In this document: positions 43,819-54,097 of the stretch, piece after piece
Numbering within the stretch: the stretch's first letter is position 1
Layout: each line of letters opens with the position of its first letter
Assembly (NCBI GenBank): GCA_027307335.1
Contig: DAHUXD010000065.1
Span: 1-57,187 of the forward strand
DNA length: 57,187 nt
Reading direction: 5' to 3'
DNA from: Acidobacteriota bacterium
Lineage (GTDB): Bacteria; Acidobacteriota; Thermoanaerobaculia; UBA5066; Gp7-AA6
Program-made: the position numbers and the translations under genes
The notes under the pieces: model-generated
What the model was told of the DNA's origin: nothing
What the model saw: only the letters and a program-made list of their open reading frames with translations
Databases searched by the model: none

Positions 43819-46800
43819 TTGAAGATGAAAAAGACCTTCACTCGCCACTCGTCATCGACCGAAAAGCAGCACTTGCCCCTTCTGGTCGTTCGGTTGGCAG
43901 CCCTAGTCGTCTTCGCGTGCTCCTCGCATCCCCTCTTCTCCCAAACGCTCCAATCCGTTTCCCTGAGTCCAGCCGCGCTTCCTATTGGCAATCAATCGAC
44001 GGGAACGGTGACGTTGTCTTCGGCGGCACCCGCAGGCGGCGCGACCGTGACCCTCTCGACCTCCGATTCGAAAGCAACGCACTTGCCCGCCAACGTGGTC
44101 GTGCCCGCGCAGGGGATCACAGCGACATTCGTCATCACGACCAGCTCGTTGCCGCCCGGCACTTCGACCGAAACCGTAACCATCAGCGCGATTTACGCTG
44201 GCGTCACCAAGACCGCAACGTTAACGCTATTCGTCGGCCTCTCGTTCTCGCCAGGGTCCGTGGCTTACGGCCAACCGACGACGGGAACAGTCACTCTTGC
44301 CTCACCGGTCCCAACCGGCCAAACGGTCTCGGTATCCTTAAGCAGTTCAAACCAGGCAGTCTTTCCCGTTCCGTCATCCCTAGTTCTCACGGCCGGTCAA
44401 TCGAGCAAGACGTTCGTAGTTACACCGACCATAGTTACTGCCAATACGTCCATCACCGTAACGGCGACATACACGGGCTTCACGGCAACGGCTGCCGTTA
44501 CTGTCTGGCCTACCAGCCTGGCATCCGTCACACTTTCAGCTGCCAGCGTGATCGGTGGAACGCCAGTCTCCCTAAAGATTCTCCTAACCAATCCCGCGCC
44601 TCCTGCCGGCCAACTCGTCTTGATCACAGGCCTTTCAAGGGGGTGTCCGTCGAGCCTCACGATTCCCGCGGGCTCAGATATTGGAACGTTAACTTGTAGT
44701 ACTGCCCCCGTGTCGACGGACACGATTCTCAACATCAGCATAAGCGCGAACGGTGGCCAACTTCTCGCTCTCGTTACAACTGCTGGCCCGTCGATACTCT
44801 CGCTTACGACGGCACAGCCCGAAGCTCTGAGCGGTCAGTCCTTAAGTGCCACGATAACGCTAAACGCCCCTGCGCCGGAGGGTGGCGCCACAGTTAACCT
44901 CAGTTCACTAAATTCGTCCATCGCGCACTTCAGGTCTGCAACCGCCTTCATTCCGGCGGGCCTGACGACTGGGGTTGCACAAGTTGATACCGGCCCGACT
45001 ACTGGAGCCGCTACGCTGACCGCGGGGTATGGAAGGTATGCGGACCTCAACGTTACCGTCACGGCAGTCATTGTCCCTCTATCAATCCGAACTTCACTTT
45101 CTCCGATAACGCACGGCTCTATCGGTTACTACACGATCACCCTTGATGCGGTAGATTGCAACGGCGGCGCCGTGAGCCTGACCAGTAGTCACCCCGAAAT
45201 CTTTCCTGTTCCGTCAAGCGTTCCGTGGCCGTGTTCGGACCATTTCGACATCACACTCCCCACGATCACGCCTGCTCCTGGTTCGACGGTTGTGACTCTT
45301 TCCGCGACTCGGAACGGCTCGACGGCCTCCCAGAACGTCATCGTCGCTGGGGCGCCGATTGCGTCAGCGATTTCCGCCGGCGTCCAGACCGCCCCGCCCG
45401 GAACACTTCACGCTACTCTTGCTCTGATCGGTACGTCGTATCCTAGCGGGACGCAAATCCCCGTTTGGAGCTCCAACCCGGCGCTCGCTAGCGTCCCAGC
45501 ATCAATAACAACCAACGGCTCCGCGACGTATGACGTGCTGGTTACGCTTTCTACTCCAACCGTGCCTAGTCTCATCACGCTGTCGGCCGCCTATGGCGGT
45601 ATGACAGTCCGATCTGACCTTATCGTAACGCCTACTGTGTCGCTCAACGGCCTAGCCCTGGAGACCACTGAGTTAACAGGCGCTGCCTTTTCTATAACCG
45701 GTGATGTCTCACTAAATGGCCCCGCACCTAGCGGGGGCATCATCGTCACGTTAGCCAACTCCCAGGCAGCAATAATCACAATGCCGACGTCGATAACGGT
45801 CGCGCAGGGCCTTCAGATCGCTAGCTTCACCATCACTACCCAGGCGGTGTCCACGGATACCTCCGCCACCATCACGGCCATTGCCGCCGGGATCAGCCTC
45901 AGCGCTCCTCTCACGGTCCTTGCTCCCACTGTTAGTGCCGTGACTCTAGCTCCCGACGTCGTAACGGCCGGCGGCTCGGTTGTCGCAACCGCTGTTCTCT
46001 CGGGCCCCGCTCCCACAGCCGGCCTGAGTATTCCGATCTCGGCTTCCTCGACGGAGGTCCAGGGCACGACGTTCCCTACGCTCACCAACAGCAGCCTACC
46101 GATCGCTGCCGGGAGTTCTAGTGGGTCGTTCACGGTCCAGACCATACCGCAGACCATTCAGGGCTGCTGGAACTTCGTTGACGTATCCGCGTGTCGCCTG
46201 CTCGCGTGCGGGACTGGAAGACTATGGGTGTACAGCAGCGCGCTTCTAGGTCTGTCCCTCAGCCCTGCCACCGTGCAGGGCGGTCAACCATCCACCGCGA
46301 TCATCACGCTGAACGGAACTCCAGATGTGCCGGCGACAGTTCAGCTAACGAGCACGCCGGCCGGGATCGTGACAATGCCGACGAGTGTCGTCATAGCGGG
46401 AGTGACCGGGCAAGTGGCCATCAACACGAGCGTTGTGTCGGCAGACACGGCAGTGACGATAACAGCAACCTACGGGGCATCAAGTGGTGGCGGTTCCGTC
46501 CAGCTTCAGCAGGTCCTCACCGTTACAAAGCTTGCGACACTCCAGTCGCTGACACTTACCCCAGCCATGATAATAGGTGGAAACACCGCCACGGGAACAG
46601 TCTTGCTAGACGGCCCTGCACCATCCGGCGGGGCGATCGTGTCCCTGACCAAGACCGGCTCTTCGGCCGTCGCTATACCGAGTTCGGTCACTGTTGCAGC
46701 CTCGCAACAGTCCAAATCGTTCAACGTCACCACGACAGCGGTAAGTTCAGCCGCTACCGCTAATATCACTGCGGCGTACGGAGGTATCAGCAGGCCGACC

Positions 46801-49800
46801 ACAATCACGGTCCTTCCTACCTCCGCGGCGACCCTAGCGGCAGTATCCGTGAATCCGTCCACGGTTCCGGGGGGAACGAATTCCACCGGAACAGTCACCC
46901 TCACTGGCCCGGCCCCTAGTGGCGGCGCGACAGTCTCACTATCAAGTTCGAACCCCAGTGTCGCGTCCGTTCCGGCTACCGCAACGATTTCTACTGGCCT
47001 CTCGGGCCCATTTCCCGTGACCACTTACTCGGTCTCAGCTCAGACCGCGGTTACCATTACCGCAGTCTACGGGTCGACGACCGCCAGGACGACAACGATC
47101 ACCGTTACACCTCCTTCTGCGGCGGCGGTCACGTCGGTCACCTTGAGCCCGCAATCTGTTGCGGGCGGCGAAACGTCGACGGGGACGGTTAGCCTTTCGG
47201 CGGCGGCTCCCTCCGGAGGCTTGGTGGTGGCCCTCTCAAGCTCCAACTCGGCTGTCGCGATTCCAGACAACACAACTGTCACAGTGCCGCAGGGTTACAC
47301 GGCTGCAACATTTTCGATCTCGACATTTGCGGCGACGAGCAGCTCGGTCGTCACTATCACTGCCGTGGGAGGAGGCAGCAGCCGGAGCGCGTCGCTCACC
47401 GTTAACGCCGCGACATTTAGCGGCGTTGCCTTTGCCGTACCGAGTACGGTCGGCGGGAGCTACGTAGCGCTTACTGCCTCCCTCAGCGGGATAACGCCCT
47501 CGGGCGTCACAATCGCGCTATCGTCAAGCAACTCAGCCCTACCGGTGCCGGCATCGATCAGCGTCGGCGGCGGTAGATCGAAGAGCACTGCCGTGATCGC
47601 TACGACCCAGGTCGCGACCGACACGGTGATCACTGTGACCGCGACACTAGGCGCAATCGTTCGGACTGCCCAAATTGCGCTGACGGTGGCGCCCGAGCTT
47701 CTGAGCGCCGGCACGACCACTCCCGCCCTGCCCGCCGGGCAAGTTGGTGAAGGCTTTGTCACACTCAACGGTCCAGCTCCGTCCGCGGGTATGGTCGTAG
47801 CCCTCACGAGCAGCGATCCAACCGCGGTTATCGTGCCAGCGAACGTGACAATTCCCCAAGATTCGGACTCGATCGGCTTTGACATTACGATTCCGGCTCA
47901 GCCCCTGGATAAGACTGTGACCATTACGGCAACGGCTGCCGGGAAGACCGCGACCTTTCAGCAGGACGCTCTAAACGTGGGCATCAGCAGCGTTACCGCT
48001 ACGCCGGCCTCCATACCTGCAGGTACTTCGTCGACCGGCCAAGTGACGCTGTCCTCCAGCGCACGACTGCCCGTAGAGGTGTTTCTTACGAGCGCTAATC
48101 CCGACCTAGTTCAGGTTCCAGGGAGCGTCGTGATCGCCAATAGTGCCACCGGTACATTTCCCATCACGACCTCGGGGGTAGGAAGCAACACTAGCGTCAG
48201 CATTTCCGCGACGTTCCAGGACCCGAGCGAGCTACCGGTTCTAGCTAAATCTGAAGCACTCGCGACCGGAACAGTCACGGTTACGACCTCATCGCCACCC
48301 CAGCTGGCGAGCTTGCAGTTCCCGGCGGGAGTCGGTGTCTCCGCCACACAGTACACCGTAACCGGTTACGTCAAGCTCACAAGCCAAGTGACGACACCGG
48401 TCACGGTCGCCATAACGTCCCTAGACCCACTAATAGCCACCGCGCCGCCGACGGTCACTATAACCTCAGGTTATGTCGGCACGTTCCCTGTAACGATGAC
48501 GCCGATGGTCGGCGGTACCGCGCGCTTCACGGCGACCTACGGCACCGTGTCATTGACACGATCTGTCGGTGTGGCTCCGCCGTCAACGTTCTCGTATTAC
48601 GTGACACCTACAGGTTACCCTGGCAACCTGCAGGCGATGGGCTGTGACACTGCGACCCGGATGTTAGCCAATGGCCTCACGGAAGGCGCGGTGATCTTGG
48701 ACTTCGGCGCGGCGACGCGCATTCTTCCAGACATTGGTGGCACTCGCGTCTACGGTGCGACCCTTCACAGTAGCTCGGCAAATTGGAAGTCGACGTATAC
48801 CCTCGCTCAGGATGTCTACACTCAGTACTATCTTGGCTTCATAGCTTGTGAGTCGCCCAGCGATGTCGGTGTGACGCTCATACTCGCCACCAACACGACC
48901 GGAAAGCACGAGAACTACACCGAGCATGCCGCCGCGTGGTCGGGCTTTGTCGACGCCTTGAACGACGGCTACGGCTCGGGGCTCGTCGTCGGCGGCAATG
49001 ACATGGAGCCGGATGTAACGAAAGGCTGGGCGACTCCGTCACTCGCCCGCCAGTGGATCGACAGCTGGATCGCACAGCCATTTATCGGTATTTGGAATCC
49101 AAACGAGTGCGTTTATACGGGCGCCGCGGTAGCCGACTCTGCCTCGCCGTGGAAGAAAGACGATTACTACTATTGTGCGCAGGGCGGCCTCAACGTGTTC
49201 GGCAGCCAATTCCCGATGGGAGCGCCGATGCCGCAAATTTACAACACGCGAGGAAAACAAGCTTCCATTTGGCACGACATCTCGGCGTACGCAGCCACTG
49301 CCTACAACGATCCGATTCTGTTCGGGGGCGCCTTAACACAGCAACAGGCGTGTATTGACTTGAATGATCCATGTACTGGTAGGAACAATCCTCCCTCTCA
49401 GGGCTGGTATCAGTTATTTAGCGACATCGCCGCTGACCCAGCAACGGCTGCTGGGACGGAGTTTATGAACTGGTCCACCGACATAGCATGGTTTCCGAAC
49501 GCCGGCACGATAGCCAAGGAGGGCGAACTTCGAGAGGTACCGTCACTAGAGGACGCAACGTCAGAACTGCGCGCGAAGTACGAGGCCGGGCGCGCGCGGC
49601 TGGCTGAACACCTTGCGCGCGTAGTCCCACAGGGCAAGCCCGCTGACCCGGCTGGTTCTGATGGCGAGGAGAGCGGAATCATGTCCAACCAGGACATCTA
49701 CGGACCGATCGCTCGCAAGATTAACCTTCAGAACTGGTACCAGGGGAGGGTTGACGGTGCCATCGTGGCTGCATATGCCGGGTCGGAAAGGCACCTTCGG

Positions 49801-49989
49801 ACTAGCCCGTTGCTCTTGGTGCAAGCTCTTTCGCCGGACGGTATGGGCGGAGGGCCGCTTCAGGCATACAGGCCTCCCAATGCCACGGGTATGCTTCGCA
49901 TTGTCAGCAGCGCTGGCGACCTCCTAGTGCTCGCCACCGATGACGGTAGTCAGTATGCGTTCGACCTGCGGAGTCGCCAATGGCAATAG
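43819..49989 (+). CDS. Giant secreted Ig-repeat protein with glycosidase-like C-terminus
   Basis: A 2,056-residue exported protein. The signal peptide lies in residues 1-42 (hydrophobic [18 protein letters not shown], cut near LFSQ). Residues about 43-1585 consist of some sixteen Ig-like repeats of 85-100 residues with the pattern sVtLsP..v.GG..stGTVtLs.pAPsgGa.V.LsSsn, then vpasvtV..G..s..F.vtT..V...t.vtItAtYgG. The last about 465 residues are distinct: a domain with [43 protein letters not shown] and [15 protein letters not shown], which may be a TIM-barrel, glycosidase-like fold; catalytic residues are not certain. No LPXTG, PEP-CTERM or SLH anchor is seen. GC and codon bias are clearly lower than in host genes, suggesting transfer. 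Confidence 0.75.
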   Translation: MKMKKTFTRHSSSTEKQHLPLLVVRLAALVVFACSSHPLFSQTLQSVSLSPAALPIGNQSTGTVTLSSAAPAGGATVTLSTSDSKATHLPANVVVPAQGITATFVITTSSLPPGTSTETVTISAIYAGVTKTATLTLFVGLSFSPGSVAYGQPTTGTVTLASPVPTGQTVSVSLSSSNQAVFPVPSSLVLTAGQSSKTFVVTPTIVTANTSITVTATYTGFTATAAVTVWPTSLASVTLSAASVIGGTPVSLKILLTNPAPPAGQLVLITGLSRGCPSSLTIPAGSDIGTLTCSTAPVSTDTILNISISANGGQLLALVTTAGPSILSLTTAQPEALSGQSLSATITLNAPAPEGGATVNLSSLNSSIAHFRSATAFIPAGLTTGVAQVDTGPTTGAATLTAGYGRYADLNVTVTAVIVPLSIRTSLSPITHGSIGYYTITLDAVDCNGGAVSLTSSHPEIFPVPSSVPWPCSDHFDITLPTITPAPGSTVVTLSATRNGSTASQNVIVAGAPIASAISAGVQTAPPGTLHATLALIGTSYPSGTQIPVWSSNPALASVPASITTNGSATYDVLVTLSTPTVPSLITLSAAYGGMTVRSDLIVTPTVSLNGLALETTELTGAAFSITGDVSLNGPAPSGGIIVTLANSQAAIITMPTSITVAQGLQIASFTITTQAVSTDTSATITAIAAGISLSAPLTVLAPTVSAVTLAPDVVTAGGSVVATAVLSGPAPTAGLSIPISASSTEVQGTTFPTLTNSSLPIAAGSSSGSFTVQTIPQTIQGCWNFVDVSACRLLACGTGRLWVYSSALLGLSLSPATVQGGQPSTAIITLNGTPDVPATVQLTSTPAGIVTMPTSVVIAGVTGQVAINTSVVSADTAVTITATYGASSGGGSVQLQQVLTVTKLATLQSLTLTPAMIIGGNTATGTVLLDGPAPSGGAIVSLTKTGSSAVAIPSSVTVAASQQSKSFNVTTTAVSSAATANITAAYGGISRPTTITVLPTSAATLAAVSVNPSTVPGGTNSTGTVTLTGPAPSGGATVSLSSSNPSVASVPATATISTGLSGPFPVTTYSVSAQTAVTITAVYGSTTARTTTITVTPPSAAAVTSVTLSPQSVAGGETSTGTVSLSAAAPSGGLVVALSSSNSAVAIPDNTTVTVPQGYTAATFSISTFAATSSSVVTITAVGGGSSRSASLTVNAATFSGVAFAVPSTVGGSYVALTASLSGITPSGVTIALSSSNSALPVPASISVGGGRSKSTAVIATTQVATDTVITVTATLGAIVRTAQIALTVAPELLSAGTTTPALPAGQVGEGFVTLNGPAPSAGMVVALTSSDPTAVIVPANVTIPQDSDSIGFDITIPAQPLDKTVTITATAAGKTATFQQDALNVGISSVTATPASIPAGTSSTGQVTLSSSARLPVEVFLTSANPDLVQVPGSVVIANSATGTFPITTSGVGSNTSVSISATFQDPSELPVLAKSEALATGTVTVTTSSPPQLASLQFPAGVGVSATQYTVTGYVKLTSQVTTPVTVAITSLDPLIATAPPTVTITSGYVGTFPVTMTPMVGGTARFTATYGTVSLTRSVGVAPPSTFSYYVTPTGYPGNLQAMGCDTATRMLANGLTEGAVILDFGAATRILPDIGGTRVYGATLHSSSANWKSTYTLAQDVYTQYYLGFIACESPSDVGVTLILATNTTGKHENYTEHAAAWSGFVDALNDGYGSGLVVGGNDMEPDVTKGWATPSLARQWIDSWIAQPFIGIWNPNECVYTGAAVADSASPWKKDDYYYCAQGGLNVFGSQFPMGAPMPQIYNTRGKQASIWHDISAYAATAYNDPILFGGALTQQQACIDLNDPCTGRNNPPSQGWYQLFSDIAADPATAAGTEFMNWSTDIAWFPNAGTIAKEGELREVPSLEDATSELRAKYEAGRARLAEHLARVVPQGKPADPAGSDGEESGIMSNQDIYGPIARKINLQNWYQGRVDGAIVAAYAGSERHLRTSPLLLVQALSPDGMGGGPLQAYRPPNATGMLRIVSSAGDLLVLATDDGSQYAFDLRSRQWQ

Positions 49990-50015
49990 CCGGCGAGACG
50001 TTCGTGGGCACCGGT

Positions 50016-50021
50016 TATAAT
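50016..50021 (+). promoter_or_regulatory. Consensus TATAAT -10 box
   Basis: TATAAT 26 bp after the giant-gene stop and 33 bp before the ATG at 50054. No matching -35 is seen, but it is the only perfect -10 hexamer I found in an intergenic region here. Confidence 0.45.
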
Positions 50022-50053
50022 ATTGCCTCACCGAAGATTGCCTACTGCCCCGG

Positions 50054-50665
50054 ATGGACACGCGCATGGGCGTAATAGCGCACAAAACAGCTGTTCGAGT
50101 TGTCGCCGGTCTGGTGGTCGGCCTCGCGACAACCAGGTGTCTTGCGGTAGCACCGACTCCGCCGAGTCCAAGGGAGACCACCTACCGGAGCGATGCGGTC
50201 GGCGTCACGCTGCGAGTCCCGGCCAACATGGCCGCGCTTAGCGGTGAGCAGGCGCGCATCGGTTTTGCCTGGCCGCTACCTGACATGAGACTAGATCTCC
50301 ATGAACCCGACCTTCGAAAGGTCGGGATTACCAGGGCGTCTGTGGTGGTCTACGCATCGATCGACGGTTATTGCCCGCCGCCGCAGCCGGATGAAGGAGG
50401 GGTTCCGGTGACCTTGGGAGGCCGTGCCGCATATCACGTCACATGGACAGACGCGGCAGGAGCCTTTGGGATCCAGGGCGATGGGTTCAGCACGCTCTAT
50501 CGAGGCAAGTGCTTCTTCATAGCGGCCGTGATCGAGACGCTACGAGTGGACTACGACAGTCTACAAGAGCAGCGGCATGCGGATGCACGGTACAAGGAGA
50601 TTGCCGAGTATCTACAGCGGGTTCTTCGGACGGTCAGGTTCCTTGATAGGCCGGATAGCAATTAG
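50054..50665 (+). CDS. Secreted hypothetical protein
   Basis: A 203-residue exported protein. The signal peptide is TAVRVVAGLVVGLATTRCLA; the second ATG at 50066 gives a more typical n-region. The mature part starts with a Pro-rich segment, then YRSDAVGVTLRVPANMAAL, a beta-rich centre (VPVTLGGRAAYHVTWTD) and a C-terminal helix (KEIAEYLQRVLRTVRF). Family not recognised; the layout resembles small secreted proteins that describe or bind a surface component. It is the last island gene before the tRNA-proximal att site. Confidence 0.6.
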   Translation: MDTRMGVIAHKTAVRVVAGLVVGLATTRCLAVAPTPPSPRETTYRSDAVGVTLRVPANMAALSGEQARIGFAWPLPDMRLDLHEPDLRKVGITRASVVVYASIDGYCPPPQPDEGGVPVTLGGRAAYHVTWTDAAGAFGIQGDGFSTLYRGKCFFIAAVIETLRVDYDSLQEQRHADARYKEIAEYLQRVLRTVRFLDRPDSN

Positions 50666-50899
50666 GAATTGCGTACCTCCCAGCCGGACCCTCGGTAAGT
50701 CCATCTCCGGCGGTCGCGCACAGCCAAGGCGGCCGCGCTAACCTTCTTCCTCCAGGCCTGGCGGGGTCTGGCCGGTTTACAGCCTGATTCCGCCTGCACA
50801 CCTGACGCGAAGCACTCGGGAAGGCGCTAGGTCTAGGGTCACCCCGTTCCTATCCAAAGGGTCTAAGCCACAATCGAGCGAATAGGAGCCGAAGACGAC
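50666..50899. other. 234-bp gap at the island's right end
   Basis: No gene, integrase remnant or RNA is recognisable here, although an integrase would be expected next to the tRNA in a complete island. Confidence 0.5.
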
Positions 50900-51008
50900 T
50901 GCACCGTGAGTGCACCGACGGACGAAAGCCAACCGAGCGGTTTAGCTAACTCATTGAAAGGATTGGTCGGGGCGGCCGGGATCGAACCGGCGACCATCTG
51001 CTCCCAAA
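50900..51008. repeat. Attachment site 3 (arm plus tRNA-Pro 3' half, intact)
   Basis: The arm element TGCACCGTGAGTGCACCGA begins at 50900, 64 nt before the tRNA CCA end. The 45-bp core (50964-51008) is the 3' half of the intact tRNA-Pro gene. TGCACCG occurs twice, 11 bp apart, in each arm, as might suit two integrase or accessory-protein contacts on one helix face. Confidence 0.8.
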
Positions 51009-51038
51009 GCAGATACGCTACCGCTGCGCTACGCCCCG
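50964..51038 (-). tRNA. tRNA-Pro (anticodon UGG)
   Basis: On the minus strand the acceptor stem CGGGGCG pairs with CGCCCCG and is followed by A and an encoded CCA. The anticodon stem AUCUGC/GCAGAU encloses the loop UUUGGGA, so the anticodon is UGG. The T-arm has GUUCGAUCC. All arms fold. The downstream (3') side borders the island and the 5' side borders host-like DNA, so the insertion left the tRNA functional. Confidence 0.95.
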
Positions 51039-51068
51039 GGTCTTCCAATTATCCCACCGCTGCGCGCG

Positions 51069-51920
51069 TCAGCCCGCGAGCCCCGTCTCACGTTCGGCGT
51101 AGTCCCACAGCCTCGCCGCCGTCGCGTCGTCCTGCGCCGCCTTCGACGGCGACGTCTCGCGGAAGCGCTTGAAGTAGCGGCCGGTCACGCCGTCGAGCGC
51201 GGGGTCCGACGCGAGACGCACGACGGGGTCCGCCCCTCGCGCGGCGTTGTGGATCCGGCCGCCGATGATCCAGAGCACGGCGAGGATCATCATCCTCAGC
51301 GGGATCAGCGGCACCTCGCGCCAGATGCGCGTCGCGATCGCGCCCGGATGGAGCGCGGCGACCGAGAGCCACGGCTCGCGCCGCGCGAGCTCGCGCGTGA
51401 ACAGGATCTGCGCGAGCTTCGAGTTCGCGTACGCCTGGTAGCCGCCGTAGCCGTGCTCGAGCTCGAGGTCGTTCCAGTCGATCCGTCCGGTCGGATGCGC
51501 ATCCGACGAGACGTTGACGACGCGGGGACGCGAGCCGCGGCGCAGCGCCGGCAACAGCAGCCGTGTGAGCAGGTACCCGCCGAGGAAGGTCGTCTGCCAG
51601 GTGCGCTCGTGGCCGTCCGCCGTGAGCTCCCGCTGCCGGACCGCGACGCCGGCGTTGTTCACCAGCACGTCGAGCGACGCATGGGTCTCGGCGAAGCGCG
51701 ACGCCGCGCGGCGGACGGACTCGAAGGACGCGAGATCGATCGGCAGCACCTCGGCCGAGCCGCCGGAGCCGCGGATCTCCCGGGCGACCTCCTCGCCGCG
51801 ATCCGGATCGCGGACGCCGAGGACGACGTGCGCTCCGAGGCGCGCGAGCTGCCGCGCCGCCTCGCGGCCGATGCCGCTCGTCGCGCCCGTGACGAGAACG
51901 GTGCGCCGCCCGTCTGCCAT
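51069..51920 (-). CDS. Short-chain dehydrogenase/reductase, retinol-dehydrogenase-like
   Basis: A 283-residue NAD(P)-dependent oxidoreductase. It has the classical cofactor motif VTGATSGIGREAA, DLASF, LVNNAGVA, the catalytic Ser in VVNVSSDAH and the Tyr-Lys pair in YANSKLAQ. LHPGAIATRIWR marks the substrate-side loop. The pattern is closest to RDH/WWOX-type bacterial SDRs; the substrate is unknown. No signal peptide. It lies 30 bp upstream of the tRNA gene on the same strand, so the two might be co-transcribed. GC and codon use are again host-like. Confidence 0.9.
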   Translation of the reverse strand: MADGRRTVLVTGATSGIGREAARQLARLGAHVVLGVRDPDRGEEVAREIRGSGGSAEVLPIDLASFESVRRAASRFAETHASLDVLVNNAGVAVRQRELTADGHERTWQTTFLGGYLLTRLLLPALRRGSRPRVVNVSSDAHPTGRIDWNDLELEHGYGGYQAYANSKLAQILFTRELARREPWLSVAALHPGAIATRIWREVPLIPLRMMILAVLWIIGGRIHNAARGADPVVRLASDPALDGVTGRYFKRFRETSPSKAAQDDATAARLWDYAERETGLAG

Positions 51921-52159
51921 CCGGGCTCGATCCTACAGAAAGACGAACGGACACGCGTGCGGCTCGTCGAGGTGCGCGCGACGCCTTAGCGTTTCCTCAA
52001 AGGCCGAGCAATTAGCGTTCTCTAAACCGGGATGAATCGCCCCGCGCTTGCGGCTTTCCCCTGATGAGCGCGCGAGAAAGGAGGGCGCGCCTCGGATCCT
52101 CCAATTTCCGGTGACCGGCGTGGCGTTCGCCGCGCGACGCCGGCAAGAAAGGATGAGAC
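51921..52159 (+). promoter_or_regulatory. Upstream region of the cupredoxin gene with a direct repeat
   Basis: TTAGCGTTTCCTCAAA (51986) and TTAGCGTTCTCTAAA (52012) are similar direct repeats 26 bp apart, a spacing that fits a dimer-binding regulator. Nothing else is recognised in these 239 bp. AAAGGA lies about six to eight nt before the ATG at 52160. Confidence 0.35.
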
Positions 52160-52642
52160 ATGTTCAAGACTGCAGGCCGGGCAACGCTTGCCGTCCTTGC
52201 CATCGTCGTCGCGGCGGGCTGTCACAACGACAGCAACACCGTCACGGGTCCCCTGCCGGCGCCCTCGACGACGCCGGCTCCCGGGGTTCCCACCGCCACT
52301 CCGGTTCCGGGAGCACCGACCCCCACGATGACGCCGATCCCTGTGGGGCAGATGGCGACCGTGCAGGTCGGTCCGGGGGGCTCGATGTCGTTCGTCGATC
52401 AGAAGAGCGGCTCGAGCACCACGACGATTCACGTCGGGGACACGGTTCAGTGGGTCTGGGTCAGCGGCTTCCACTCGACGACCTCGGGCACCTGCGCGGG
52501 GGCGTGCACGCCGAACGGGCAGTGGGACTCCGGCGCCGGCTCGGGAATGACGTTCACGCACACGTTCACTCAGGCGGGCTCGTTCCCGTATTTTTGTCTG
52601 GTGCACCAGTCCGCGATGCAGGGCATGGTGGTCGTTCAGTAG
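52160..52642 (+). CDS. Cupredoxin lipoprotein (plastocyanin/pseudoazurin-like)
   Basis: A 160-residue lipoprotein. The signal peptide ends in the lipobox VAAGC (Cys about 21), followed by a Pro/Thr-rich tether to about residue 65. The cupredoxin domain has the first His in VWVSGFHSTT and the C-terminal ligand loop YFCLVHQSAMQGM, giving Cys, His and Met for a type 1 copper site. A Cys pair in GTCAGACTP may form a disulfide. It should be an electron carrier on the outer face of a membrane. It is followed by a strong terminator and so is probably monocistronic. Confidence 0.88.
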   Translation: MFKTAGRATLAVLAIVVAAGCHNDSNTVTGPLPAPSTTPAPGVPTATPVPGAPTPTMTPIPVGQMATVQVGPGGSMSFVDQKSGSSTTTIHVGDTVQWVWVSGFHSTTSGTCAGACTPNGQWDSGAGSGMTFTHTFTQAGSFPYFCLVHQSAMQGMVVVQ

Positions 52643-52658
52643 CGGCCTCGAAGCGGTC

Positions 52659-52692
52659 GAGGGGCCGCCCTGGCGTGGGTGGCCCCTCTTTC
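52659..52692 (+). terminator. Rho-independent terminator of the cupredoxin gene
   Basis: GAGGGGCC (52659-52666) pairs perfectly with GGCCCCTC (52681-52688) and is followed by TTTCC. It lies 16 bp after the stop. Confidence 0.7.
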
Positions 52693-52730
52693 CGCGCCCT
52701 CCTCCCCTTCCCCCGGGCTCCGGGCTGCCA

Positions 52731-52736
52731 TACGCT
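52731..52736 (+). promoter_or_regulatory. TAnnnT box before the RND efflux operon
   Basis: TACGCT at 52731-52736 is the best candidate -10 for the efflux pair. It gives a leader of about 100 nt; GAGGAGG at 52827 then serves the ATG at 52844. A 33-codon frame begins six nt after the box and ends overlapping that ATG. Confidence 0.3.
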
Positions 52737-52843
52737 GTAACGATGTTCGGCGGCAGGCCGTTTGCAGTTGAAGGAGCGCCTGGCGAAGCCGTCTCGAGGC
52801 GACGCCCGCGGGTTCCGAGTCCCTTTCGAGGAGGCAGCGCCGA

Positions 52844-54097
52844 GTGATGTCGAACCGTCCCGACACCGGGCCCGCACCGCCCGAGCCCCCGGTCCCCGAG
52901 TCGGAGCCCGTCGCCGAGCCGTCGCCCGCGAGGCCGCGGCGGCGGGGCCTCTGGATCGGGCTCGGCCTCGTCGCTCTGATCGTCGCGGCGATCGTGATCT
53001 CGCGCTCCGGCAATTCGGCGAGCAAGGCGCAGGCCGCGGCCCGCGCCCGCGCACAGGCGCCGATCCCCGTCGTGGTCGCCCCGGCGCAAACCGCGGATTT
53101 CCCCGTCTACCTGACCGGGCTCGGCACGGTGACGCCGCTCGCGACCGTGACCGTGCGCTCGCGCGTCGACGGACAGCTCCTGCGCGTCGACTTCCGCGAG
53201 GGCCAGCTGGTCAAGGAGGGCGACGTCCTCGCCGAGATTGACCCGCGCCCGTTCCAGGTGCAGCTGACCCAGGCCGAAGGGCAGCTCGCCAAGGACGAGG
53301 CGGCTCTCGCCAACACGAAGCTCGACCTCAACCGCTTCAAGGACCTCGTCGCGCAGGGCCTCATCCCGCAGCAGCAGTACGACGCGCAGGTGTCGACGGT
53401 CGCGCAGGCCGAGGCGTCGATCAAGACGGACCAGGGCTCGATCGATGCCGCGAAGCTGAACCTGACCTACGCGCGCATCACCGCGCCGATCACGGGCCGC
53501 GCCGGCCTGCGGCAGGTCGATCCCGGCAACATGGTGCACGCGACCGACCAGGGCGGCATCGTCGTGCTCACGGAGCTCGATCCGATCGCGGTTCTCTTCA
53601 CGTTGCCGGAGGACAGCCTCCAGGCGGTCCTGCGCAAGCTGCGCACCGGCGCGACGCTGCCCGTCGAGGCATGGGACCGCGACCTGAAGAACCGGCTCGA
53701 GACCGGCAAGCTCCTCACGGTCGACAATCAGATCGATCCGACGACGGGAACCGTGCGTCTCAAGGCGCAGTTCGACAACCACGACGGCGGGCTGTTTCCG
53801 CAGCAGTTCGTCAACGTGCGCCTCCTCATCGAGACGCTGACCCAGGTCGTCGTCGTGCCGTCAGCGGCAATCCAGCGCACCACGCGGGGCCCGTCGGTCT
53901 TCGTCGTCGGCGCCGACGACCAGGTCGCGATGCGGCTCGTCGAGGTGTCCCAGCAGAGCGACACCCGGGCCGTCGTCGCGAAGGGCGTGTCGGCGGGAGA
54001 GCTGGTCGTCGTGGACGGCGTCGACAAGCTCCAGGAGGGATCGAAAGTGGTGGCGCGCAAGGCCGGAAGCGCCCCCGCGTCGCCGAGGCCCTCGTGA
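52844..54097 (+). CDS. RND efflux periplasmic adaptor (MdtA/AcrA family)
   Basis: A 417-residue membrane-fusion protein. A Pro/Glu-rich cytoplasmic N-terminus (1-32) precedes one membrane helix (about 33-53, [19 protein letters not shown]), so it is membrane-anchored rather than a lipoprotein. The family order follows: [37 protein letters not shown] (lipoyl half), a coiled-coil hairpin (about 135-205), [21 protein letters not shown], beta-barrel, and the membrane-proximal end [15 protein letters not shown]. It links the pump to an outer-membrane channel. GAGGAGG supports the ATG at 52844. The stop overlaps the pump GTG by GTGA. Confidence 0.92.
   Translation: MMSNRPDTGPAPPEPPVPESEPVAEPSPARPRRRGLWIGLGLVALIVAAIVISRSGNSASKAQAAARARAQAPIPVVVAPAQTADFPVYLTGLGTVTPLATVTVRSRVDGQLLRVDFREGQLVKEGDVLAEIDPRPFQVQLTQAEGQLAKDEAALANTKLDLNRFKDLVAQGLIPQQQYDAQVSTVAQAEASIKTDQGSIDAAKLNLTYARITAPITGRAGLRQVDPGNMVHATDQGGIVVLTELDPIAVLFTLPEDSLQAVLRKLRTGATLPVEAWDRDLKNRLETGKLLTVDNQIDPTTGTVRLKAQFDNHDGGLFPQQFVNVRLLIETLTQVVVVPSAAIQRTTRGPSVFVVGADDQVAMRLVEVSQQSDTRAVVAKGVSAGELVVVDGVDKLQEGSKVVARKAGSAPASPRPS

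Noticed and set aside
50906-51172. A plus-strand frame containing VGAAGIEPAT
   Set aside because: This peptide is a known artefact of reading the antisense of a tRNA-Pro gene; here it crosses the tRNA and the end of the SDR gene.
52743-52844. A 33-codon frame starting six nt after TACGCT and ending on the efflux adaptor ATG
   Set aside because: The peptide is Arg/Pro/Gly-rich as expected by chance in this DNA. The adaptor has its own GAGGAGG. I keep it only as a possible leader frame.
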